NCBI GenBank assembly: GCA_964462445.1
Contig: CAYWXG010000034.1
Location: 1 to 26,258, forward strand
Direction: 5' to 3'
Length of the DNA: 26,258 nt
Origin: JAGBWK01 sp964462445
Lineage (GTDB): Bacteria > Bacteroidota > Bacteroidia > Bacteroidales > Muribaculaceae
In this document: piece after piece, positions 8,933 through 14,623 of the stretch
Layout: every line of letters starts with the position of its first letter
How positions within the stretch are numbered: the stretch's first letter is position 1
The notes under the pieces: model-generated
What the model saw: only the letters and a program-made list of their open reading frames with translations
Database searches by the model: none
What the model was told of the DNA's origin: nothing
Position numbers and translations under genes: made by a program

Positions 8933-10237
8933 GTGAACACCGATATGATATTACTTGAACAATCAGCAATGATGTCAACGTTGATAGCCGCAGTTGGCAT
9001 CTTTCTGGGCATAACGTTGTTGCTCGTAACAATTTTGCTTGTGGCAAAGAAATATCTCGTCAAAAGTGGCGATGTCAACATCAATATCAATGATAGTGAA
9101 AATGTTAAAACTACTGCCGGCAAATCGTTGCTATCAACCCTTGCCGATAGCAATATATTTTTGTCGTCGGCGTGTGGCGGAAAGGGTAGTTGTGGACAAT
9201 GTAAAATCCAAGTCCCGGAAGGAGGCGGTCAGATATTGCCTACTGAAGCAGTGCATTTTACGCGCAAAGAGATGAAAGATGATTGGCGATTGGCATGCCA
9301 AGTCAAAGTCAAAGAGGATATGAAAATCCTGGTGCCGGCATCGGCTCTTGATGTCAAGGAGTGGGAGTGTGAGGTTATCTCAAATAAGAATGTTGCTACC
9401 TTCATCAAAGAGTTTATCGTGGCTTTGCCTCCCGGTGAACATATGAACTTTGTTCCCGGTTCATATGCGCAAATCAAGATTCCGACTTATACTATGGACT
9501 ATGATAAGGATATAGATAAATCTCTTATCGGAGATGAGTATTTGCCCGCATGGGAAAAGTTCGGGTTGTTTGGTTTGAAATGTGTCAATACCGAAACTAC
9601 GGTGCGTGCTTATTCAATGGCAAATTATCCGGCAGAGGGAGATCGCATCATGTTGACTGTTAGAATTGCAACCCCGCCATTTAAGCCGAAACCGGAAGTA
9701 GGTTTTATGGATGTAATGCCGGGTATTGCATCAAGCTATATTTTTACGTTGAAACCGGGGGATAAGGTTATAATGTCGGGCCCCTATGGCGATTTCCATC
9801 CGATATTCGATTCAAAGGCCGAAATGATGTGGATAGGGGGAGGTGCAGGTATGGCACCTTTGCGAGCTCAGATTATGCACATGACAAAGACGCTTAAGAC
9901 AACAGATCGCGTGATGAATTATTTCTATGGTGCGCGAGCTCTCAATGAGGTGTTCTATCTTGAGGATTTCTTGCAGTTGGAAAAAGAATTCCCGAATTTT
10001 AAGTTCCACCTTGCGTTGGACCGTCCCGACCCGGCGGCAGATGCCGCAGGGGTGAAATATACTCCCGGATTTGTGCATCAAGTGATATATGATACGTATC
10101 TCAAGGAGCACCCCAACCCAGAGGATATTGAATACTATATGTGTGGCCCCGGACCGATGAGTGCGGCAGTAAATAAAATGCTCGATTCGTTAGGCGTGGA
10201 TCCCGAAAGTATTCACTACGATAACTTTGGCAGCTAA
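8933..10237 (+). CDS. nqrF: Na+-translocating NADH:quinone reductase subunit F
   Basis: NqrF is the NADH-oxidising entry subunit: one N-terminal membrane helix, a 2Fe-2S ferredoxin domain, and a ferredoxin-reductase-like FAD/NADH domain. The cluster cysteines are C81, C87, C90 and C122 (SACGGKGSCGQC and LACQV). FAD binding is shown by RAYSMANYP, NADH binding by GGGAGMAPLR and by CGPGPM near the end. The start is uncertain. The frame opens with GTG at 8933 (434 aa). ATG codons at 8945 and 8972 are alternatives, and the one at 8972 aligns best with the start of Vibrio NqrF. It is the last gene of the operon. Confidence 0.95.
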   Translation: MNTDMILLEQSAMMSTLIAAVGIFLGITLLLVTILLVAKKYLVKSGDVNININDSENVKTTAGKSLLSTLADSNIFLSSACGGKGSCGQCKIQVPEGGGQILPTEAVHFTRKEMKDDWRLACQVKVKEDMKILVPASALDVKEWECEVISNKNVATFIKEFIVALPPGEHMNFVPGSYAQIKIPTYTMDYDKDIDKSLIGDEYLPAWEKFGLFGLKCVNTETTVRAYSMANYPAEGDRIMLTVRIATPPFKPKPEVGFMDVMPGIASSYIFTLKPGDKVIMSGPYGDFHPIFDSKAEMMWIGGGAGMAPLRAQIMHMTKTLKTTDRVMNYFYGARALNEVFYLEDFLQLEKEFPNFKFHLALDRPDPAADAAGVKYTPGFVHQVIYDTYLKEHPNPEDIEYYMCGPGPMSAAVNKMLDSLGVDPESIHYDNFGS

Positions 10238-10260
10238 TAGTTCGATATCCAAATAATATC

Positions 10261-10302
10261 ACCATGAGCATGGAAGCGCAAACGCGAAGCCGTGCTCATG
10301 GT
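10261..10302 (+). terminator. hairpin after nqrF, possible terminator
   Basis: ACCATGAGCA (10261-10270) pairs perfectly with TGCTCATGGT (10293-10302), and the stem extends by three more pairs including one G-U, leaving a loop of about 16 nt. It starts 23 bases after the nqrF stop, the expected place for an operon end. There is no clear T run after it, so intrinsic termination is less certain than for the hairpin near position 150. Confidence 0.45.
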
Positions 10303-10529
10303 GGTTTATGTGGTTGATAATCAGGCAAAAAGTAGTAAAGTTGGGGTTGTAAATAATTGTTAATTGGGCTTGGCGGGAGTGGGATTGCTGTATGCAAAAA
10401 AAAAGAGGTATTTGTGTCAAATTGCCACTAGAATGAGGGATGGTCGGATTAAATGAGTCGAATTTGGTGAAAATGTGACAATATGTGTGTAAAAGATGTT
10501 AATGCTAAGTAAAATTTATGGATAAAAGT

Positions 10530-10560
10530 ATTGACAAATCAAATATAACTGGTAATTTTG
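10530..10560 (+). promoter_or_regulatory. Bacteroidetes-type promoter
   Basis: ATTG (10530-10533, within TATTGACA) is followed after 19 nt by TAATTTTG (10553-10560), a full match to the -7 TAnnTTTG consensus and three of four bases at -33. Transcription would start near 10567, only about 36 nt before a strong terminator. Confidence 0.5.
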
Positions 10561-10566
10561 CATCGT

Positions 10567-10634
10567 GTTTTTCATGGTATTAGATTTAAGGTTAACAAAG
10601 ATTGATTGTCGGGAGACAATCATTTCTTTTTTAT
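10567..10634 (+). ncRNA. candidate short RNA or recombinase leader
   Basis: The interval runs from the predicted start of the promoter at 10530-10560 to the end of the terminator at 10603-10634, giving an RNA of about 68 nt with a single-stranded 5' half and a terminal hairpin. It contains no credible small reading frame. It could be a free small RNA or an attenuated leader of the recombinase transcript. It matches no RNA family that I recognise. Confidence 0.35.
10603..10634 (+). terminator. intrinsic terminator
   Basis: TGATTGTC (10603-10610) and GACAATCA (10615-10622) form a perfect 8-bp stem with a GGGA tetraloop, followed directly by TTTCTTTTTTAT. This is a textbook Rho-independent terminator for plus-strand transcription, lying 182 bp upstream of the recombinase ATG. 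Confidence 0.75.
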
Positions 10635-10731
10635 AGGGTTAAGGATATAAGAGACTGAAAAGCAGTGATTTGTTTAAAGGTCAGAGGTTTATGGCGGCGT
10701 TGTTGAAGGTCGCTGAATTTGTTGTTTCGTG

Positions 10732-10786
10732 CATTTTGCCCGATTTATGATGCAAAATGACGCGGTTTGTTTACAAAATGTTTACA
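10732..10786 (+). repeat. phased CAAAATG copies upstream of the recombinase
   Basis: CATTTTG (10732-10738), CAAAATG (10753-10759) and CAAAATG (10774-10780) have centres exactly 21 bp apart, the first being inverted. GTTTACA also occurs twice 11 bp apart (10769-10775 and 10780-10786). They lie just ahead of the recombinase start, where arm-type sites for the recombinase or operators would be expected. The sequence is AT-rich, so chance cannot be ruled out. Confidence 0.4.
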
Positions 10787-10815
10787 GTTTTTTTAACCTC
10801 TGATATTTCTTAATT

Positions 10816-12285
10816 ATGATTTCTTTTAAAGTGTGTACGAGAGGGTCGCGCAAGGATGGTTTCTCTCAAGTATATATCCGTGTTACTAATAATCGCTATG
10901 TCGGTTATATTAAAACGGATTGGGTTGTTAAGTCTACCTGTGTAGGTAGGGATGGGTCGATCAATGATGCTTTTGTGATGCGTGGGTGTATGGATACGAT
11001 TGCTAAGTATGTTGATAGGCTTAATGGTGTTGATACATCGTCGTGGGGTATAGCTAAAATCCGTAGTTTTCTGTGTCGTTCGGTGGGGAGTAGTTCGTTT
11101 TCGTCGTTTGCCAGGGGGTATATTAATCGATTGGTGGATAATGGGAGTGATAATAATGCTCAGTTGTATATGTCGGCTTTAAGGTCGTTGGAGGGTTATG
11201 TAGGTTGTAGTGATGTTGCGTTTGGGGATTTTAATCGGGATTTGATAATGAGCTGGATTGGTTCGTTGCTTAGGACTAAGCGTGCTAAGACGTTGTATCC
11301 GATGTGTATAAGGACGATTTTTAATGAGGCTGTTATAACGTCGCAGGAGCCTAATTCGGTGATTGAGCCGATACGTTATAATCCGTGGCAGAGGATAGAG
11401 ATACCTCAGTCGGATATTCCACGCAAGAGGGCAATTGAGGCGAGGGCGTGTCGTGCGTTTTTTGAGTTTGAGGTTGCCGGGAGTAAGCGTGCGGCGTATC
11501 GGGCGCAGTTGGGGCAGGATGTTGCGTTGTTGTCGTTTTGTTTGGCGGGTATTAATACGGTTGATATTTATAATTTGCGTAAGGATAGTTTGCGTGGTGA
11601 TGTGTTGCGTTATTGTCGGTCGAAGACGTCGAGCAGGCGTAGTGATGGTGCTTATTTTGAGATTAGGGTTAATAGTATTGCGTCGGGTTTGATTGCTAAG
11701 TATCGTGCTGACGAGGGTTCGCCGTATTTGTTGCGTTTTAAGGATGCTTATTGTGATGCGAGGAGTTTTAATGCGTCGGTTAATGATGGTATTCAGCAGG
11801 TGTGTGAGTGGATGGGGGTTGATAGGGATGATTGGTATTCGGTATATACGTTTCGGCACACTTGGGCTACGATTGCGCGTAATGATTGTGGTGCGTCGCT
11901 GAGTGAGGTGGGTTTCGCGATGAACCATTTGCAGTCGGACGGTGTGACACGTGGTTATATTAAGATTGATTTTTCTCCGGCGTGGGTGCTTAATGAGAGG
12001 GTTGTTGATTTTGTTCTCAATGGTGGGAGCTCGCAGGATTGTGTCAGGAGGATGGGTGTCGGTGGAGATTTTGTGTTGTCGACCGGTGATATGGTGTATG
12101 GTCGTGCGTATTTTCGAGGTGATTTGGTTGGGGAGGTTGGTGATATTGGATTTTCGTCGGCGGATGAGGTGGTGTCTCGGCTTTCGGCTGAAGTTTCGGG
12201 TGTTGAAGTTTCGGGTGGGTTGATGCTGTTTCGCATCAAAAATATTGACCGTGGTTGTGAGGTTGTTTTGACGCGGAAGGTGTAA
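10816..12285 (+). CDS. tyrosine recombinase / phage-type integrase
   Basis: This 489-aa protein has an N-terminal arm-binding region, a SAM-like core-binding domain (about 90-190) and a catalytic domain. Box II is YTFRHTWATIA with R347 and H348, followed by H371 (AMNHLQSD) and the presumed nucleophile Y381 (TRGYIKIDF). In the box I region the sequence is LAGINTVDIYNLR (near 243-255), so the usual catalytic arginine is not at its standard place; R255 or a nearby residue may substitute. About 108 residues follow the nucleophile, more than in classical integrases, and include a domain with the core GDIGFSSADEVVSRL. The coding strand is extremely rich in G and T and poor in A and C, unlike nqr. 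The enzyme presumably integrates and excises the element. Confidence 0.88.
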   Translation: MISFKVCTRGSRKDGFSQVYIRVTNNRYVGYIKTDWVVKSTCVGRDGSINDAFVMRGCMDTIAKYVDRLNGVDTSSWGIAKIRSFLCRSVGSSSFSSFARGYINRLVDNGSDNNAQLYMSALRSLEGYVGCSDVAFGDFNRDLIMSWIGSLLRTKRAKTLYPMCIRTIFNEAVITSQEPNSVIEPIRYNPWQRIEIPQSDIPRKRAIEARACRAFFEFEVAGSKRAAYRAQLGQDVALLSFCLAGINTVDIYNLRKDSLRGDVLRYCRSKTSSRRSDGAYFEIRVNSIASGLIAKYRADEGSPYLLRFKDAYCDARSFNASVNDGIQQVCEWMGVDRDDWYSVYTFRHTWATIARNDCGASLSEVGFAMNHLQSDGVTRGYIKIDFSPAWVLNERVVDFVLNGGSSQDCVRRMGVGGDFVLSTGDMVYGRAYFRGDLVGEVGDIGFSSADEVVSRLSAEVSGVEVSGGLMLFRIKNIDRGCEVVLTRKV

Positions 12286-12323
12286 AAATCGGTTCAAAAA
12301 TAATTTAAAAATTTAATTTTTCT

Positions 12324-12346
12324 CGTGCGTGCGCGTATGCGCGCGC
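12324..12346. other. 23-nt alternating purine/pyrimidine tract with hairpin potential
   Basis: Every step from 12324 to 12346 alternates pyrimidine and purine, mainly CG and TG steps, which favours Z-DNA under negative supercoiling. GCGCG (12331-12335) also pairs with CGCGC (12340-12344), and the stem can extend to 12329/12346 with one G-U pair. TTTG follows, so it could serve as a weak terminator 38 bases after the recombinase stop. Confidence 0.4.
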
Positions 12347-12485
12347 TTTGATGATGATGATATTAATATATATATTTACCCATTTATTATTTATCTTTAT
12401 TATATATAAAAATAATTAATGTGTAGTTTGCTTACTTAAAGTAAAACTTTAAATTTTGGAGATTTTTTGCGATTTCAAAATTTAT

Positions 12486-12649
12486 GTTAAAATGATTTTG
12501 TAATATGTTGGTGGATAACAAGTTGCAAAAATAAATGTACAATTATAGCGAATAACTGTACATTTATTGCGAATTATTGTACAGTTAAAGGAAGTTAAAA
12601 TATTTTTGTAATATGTTGGTAAATAACAAGTTGCAAAAATAAATGTACA
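12486..12649 (+). repeat. 56-bp imperfect direct repeat, period 108 bp
   Basis: Copy 1 is 12486-12541 and copy 2 is 12594-12649. They differ at four positions only (two near the start, and GG versus AA in the middle). Both end in AAATGTACA, so each copy carries one TGTACA site at its right end. The 52 bp between the copies contain two further TGTACA sites. Confidence 0.85.
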
Positions 12650-12669
12650 TTTCTGTACATTATTGTACA
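12536..12669. promoter_or_regulatory. cluster of six phased TGTACA palindromes
   Basis: TGTACA occurs at 12536, 12557 and 12578 (exact 21-bp period) and at 12644, 12654 and 12664 (exact 10-bp period). In the first group the repeat unit is longer: after TGTACA both full units read N-TTAT-N-GCGAAT, 17 of 21 positions being identical. The periods are about two helical turns and about one turn, so proteins bound within each group would face nearly the same side of the DNA. Likely roles are binding of a replication initiator, excisionase, recombinase arm domain or repressor. Confidence 0.65.
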
Positions 12670-12788
12670 TTAATTAATTTTTATTAAAATGGGGATTTGT
12701 GAAATTGTGTTGCGAAATGTTGTGAGATGCAAATGATTGGTTTTTGAGAGGGAATGTTGAGTTATCTAAAGTAGATGTTTTTAGATGA

Positions 12789-13064
12789 TTATTCTTGGGC
12801 GAGTTCGGCGAGTCGGTCTTCGATTGTTTTTTGGTTATCGAGGGTCATGTCGATGGAAGTGGATTGGAGTTTAGGGGAGACGTAGGCGGCGAACTTTTCC
12901 ATTGCCGCAACTCTATCCTTTGGTTCCAACTCGGCTATATCCGAAGCAAAGGTTTCGGAATTAAAGTATTCGTCGAGCATGTTAGCGATTGCTCGACGAA
13001 CAACGGCAGATGCCTTGTTTGGTGTCCCGGGTTGTCGTCCTCCTGTTTTATGTCCTTTGGCCAT
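12789..13064 (-). CDS. small phage protein, terminase small subunit-like
   Basis: This 91-aa protein begins with a basic segment containing GGRQPGTPNKASA, a motif found at the N-terminus of many small phage DNA-binding proteins (DUF5681-like). It continues with ELEPKDRVAAMEKFAAYVSPK, which resembles terminase-small-subunit-like proteins of Bacteroidetes phages. The end is acidic. In a phage it would recognise DNA for packaging, but no large terminase is in the window to support this. It is divergent from the ejection-type genes, with the start codons 81 bp apart. The assignment rests on motif resemblance only. Confidence 0.6.
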   Translation of the reverse strand: MAKGHKTGGRQPGTPNKASAVVRRAIANMLDEYFNSETFASDIAELEPKDRVAAMEKFAAYVSPKLQSTSIDMTLDNQKTIEDRLAELAQE

Positions 13065-13092
13065 AAGTGTGTAATAAGATAAACTGCAAATG

Positions 13093-13114
13093 CAAAGTTA
13101 AGGGATTAGATTTG
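13093..13114. promoter_or_regulatory. back-to-back -7 boxes of a divergent promoter pair
   Basis: On the minus strand TAACTTTG (13100-13093) and on the plus strand TAGATTTG (13107-13114) both fit TAnnTTTG. They would start transcripts about 22-25 nt before the terminase-like gene and before the gp14-like gene. Neither has a good -33 TTTG, so both may be weak or need an activator. Confidence 0.35.
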
Positions 13115-13144
13115 TGGGTAGGTAAAACTTTAAACAAATTACAC

Positions 13145-13624
13145 ATGGGTATAATAGGGACAGCGGCCGGTATAGGGGCGTCGATATTCGGAGGGATATC
13201 AGCGTCGAAGGCGATGAAGAAGGCGAAGCGCAATATTGAGGCGCAACGTAAGAAGAATCAGGATTGGTATGACCAGCGCTATAATGAGGATGCGACGCAG
13301 CGTGCTGATGCGCAGCGAATTTTGACGCAGACGCAAGAGGCGATTAAGGACAGAAATAGGGCGGCTGCGGGAGCGGCGGCTGTGATGGGTAGCACTGATG
13401 AGAGTATTGCGGCGGCGAAGGGAGCTAATAATGCGGCGATAGCTGATGCTGCATCTCGGATAGCGTCGATGGCAGATGCACGTAAAGATGATATTGAGGC
13501 TACGTATTTGGCGAATGATAATGCATTCCAATCGCAACTTAATGATATTGAGATTGGGCGTGCCAATGCAATCGCCGGGGCTGTGCAAGGAGTAGCAGAA
13601 GCGACAAAGGGTATAGAGTTTTGA
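13145..13624 (+). CDS. Gly/Ala-rich internal virion protein, T7 gp14-like
   Basis: This 159-aa protein starts with a glycine-zipper-like hydrophobic segment (GTAAGIGASIFGGISASKA, residues 5-23), followed by a charged helix and an Ala-rich helical part (AAAVMGSTDESIAAAKG in the centre). Size and layout resemble T7 gp14 and also microvirus DNA pilot proteins, which form the membrane part of the DNA ejection channel. Position supports this: it is followed by a charged coiled protein and a giant protein, the order of the T7 gp14-gp15-gp16 set. The ATG at 13145 is preferred over an in-frame GTG at 13067 because the hydrophobic segment should be N-terminal and the divergent promoter lies between them. 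Similarity is by architecture, not by a diagnostic motif. Confidence 0.6.
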   Translation: MGIIGTAAGIGASIFGGISASKAMKKAKRNIEAQRKKNQDWYDQRYNEDATQRADAQRILTQTQEAIKDRNRAAAGAAAVMGSTDESIAAAKGANNAAIADAASRIASMADARKDDIEATYLANDNAFQSQLNDIEIGRANAIAGAVQGVAEATKGIEF

Positions 13625-13637
13625 AAGTTGGTGAGCT

Positions 13638-14621
13638 ATGAGTTTGGTTGATTATGCTAAGGGTGTTGCTGATAAGGCAAGCCATGAGGTAAGTGGGACG
13701 ACGGGTGTAGAGGGTAACAAAAATTCTACGACGTCGGCAGTTGGGGGTGATCGAGATTGGTATGCCGAGCTCGAGAAGGTCGGGATGAAGGCACCGATGA
13801 CCGAAGAGCAGAAGAAGGCTGAGGAGAAGAAGCATCGAAGGAATAAGATATTTGCTGCGATAGGTGATGGAGTCAGTGCGTTGTCGAATTTGTTTTTCAC
13901 GACGCAGTATGCACCTAACATGTATAATAAGGGGGCTAAGGGGATGTCGGAGCGTGAGCAGATACGTTATGATAAGTTGATGAGCGAAGATGAGTTGGCA
14001 CGTCGAGAGCGTTATAATGCTATGTATAAGGCTCATGATGCGACGGATAAGGATAGACGATGGAGGCGTATGTTAGATAAGGATGAGGCTGATGCGACGG
14101 ATAAGGATAGACGATTTCAGCGACTTTTAGATAAGGATGATGCTGATGATGCGTATAGAGAGTGGCAGAAGCAGTTTAAGGAGGAGAGAGCAGCTGCTCA
14201 GGACCAGCGCCATGAAGATAATATGGAGCAAAAGCGCGAGCAGGCGAAGAATAAGGGTAAGTCGGGCGGTAAGTCGGGCGGTAGAGGCAGTTCGGATTGG
14301 ATTGTGTTTTCCGACGGAACCGGCAACGAGGTTAAGATTAATAAGAGTGTGTGGTCCGGTTCGATGCCCAGAGTTTTTGAGACTCTTGTGTCGGAGGGAG
14401 TCGGGCAGGGCAACATGAGTAGTGGCGTGTATAAACATTTTATCGACAAAATGACTCCGCAGGAGAGGGAATATTTTGTTAAGCAGCATTGGTATGAGTC
14501 GGATGCGGCGCGCCGTCAGATGCTTAATTATGCTAAAACAGATGTGTCGACGATGAGGTCGGGATTGGTTGAAGAGGATGAAGATGATGATTTCAGTGAA
14601 TTTATAGTAGAAGAAGAGTAA
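13638..14621 (+). CDS. charged coiled phage protein, possible second ejection protein
   Basis: I do not recognise a characterised family for this 327-aa protein, though similar proteins seem to precede giant phage proteins in Bacteroidales. Visible parts are a polar N-terminus, a Lys/Glu-rich helix (about 55-70), a short hydrophobic patch (IFAAIGDGVSALSNLFF, near 74-90), two 18-residue tandem repeats (135-152 and 153-170, ATDKDRR at each start), a long charged helix, a KSGGKSGG linker and a folded C-terminal part (DWIVFSDGTGNEVKINK). It ends in an acidic tail. It starts 13 bp after the gp14-like gene and stops 2 bp before the giant gene, so all three are one operon. A gp15-like structural role is inferred from order only. 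Confidence 0.6.
   Translation: MSLVDYAKGVADKASHEVSGTTGVEGNKNSTTSAVGGDRDWYAELEKVGMKAPMTEEQKKAEEKKHRRNKIFAAIGDGVSALSNLFFTTQYAPNMYNKGAKGMSEREQIRYDKLMSEDELARRERYNAMYKAHDATDKDRRWRRMLDKDEADATDKDRRFQRLLDKDDADDAYREWQKQFKEERAAAQDQRHEDNMEQKREQAKNKGKSGGKSGGRGSSDWIVFSDGTGNEVKINKSVWSGSMPRVFETLVSEGVGQGNMSSGVYKHFIDKMTPQEREYFVKQHWYESDAARRQMLNYAKTDVSTMRSGLVEEDEDDDFSEFIVEEE
14040..14147 (+). repeat. 54-bp tandem duplication inside the 327-aa protein gene
   Basis: Two consecutive 54-bp units (14040-14093 and 14094-14147) encode the 18-residue repeats beginning ATDKDRR. The first 22 bases or so of each unit are identical, with differences later, so the duplication is in frame and moderately recent. It lengthens a charged helical region. 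Confidence 0.8.
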
Positions 14622-14623
14622 TT

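Larger units (their letters stand above)
10238..10815. other. non-coding junction between nqr operon and recombinase gene
   Basis: These 578 bp hold no convincing gene. In order they contain a hairpin (10261-10302), a stretch without recognisable signals apart from an A9 run (10396-10404), a promoter match (10530-10560), an intrinsic terminator (10603-10634) and phased CAAAATG copies ahead of the recombinase start. No tRNA is present. The left attachment site of the element is presumably somewhere in this interval, but it cannot be fixed without the right end. Confidence 0.65.
12286..12788. other. AT-rich non-coding control region of the element
   Basis: These 503 bp between the recombinase and the terminase-like gene have no convincing gene. 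They contain a short GC-rich alternating tract (12324-12346), a long AT stretch with ATATAT runs (12358-12420), a 56-bp imperfect direct repeat and six TGTACA palindromes. A small hairpin ATCTA/TAGAT lies at 12764-12776. The combination of an AT-rich segment and iterated sites resembles an origin, an excision control region or a cluster of operators. Confidence 0.6.

Noticed and set aside
11179..12297. A 372-codon open frame on the minus strand across the recombinase gene
   Set aside because: It is the mirror of the recombinase gene. The strong codon bias removes stop codons on the other strand; the translated protein is a low-complexity mix of Thr, Ile, Asn and Arg without any domain.
12486..12669. 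The repeats as a possible CRISPR array
   Set aside because: The units are too few, the spacers are not unique or uniform in length, and no cas gene is present. The TGTACA palindromes with 21- and 10-bp periods fit protein-binding sites better.
12482..12670. A 62-codon minus-strand frame with an internally repeated peptide
   Set aside because: The repetition comes from the 56-bp direct DNA repeat; the frame lies in AT-rich operator-like sequence and has no recognisable protein features.
13067..13144. An N-terminal extension of the gp14-like protein from a GTG at 13067
   Set aside because: It would place a Cys/Lys-rich stretch before the hydrophobic N-terminus and run across the divergent promoter region; the ATG at 13145 is more plausible.
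13199..13588. A 129-codon minus-strand frame opposite the gp14-like gene
   Set aside because: It is an antisense shadow made of Arg, Ile and Leu, caused by the purine-rich coding strand of the real gene.
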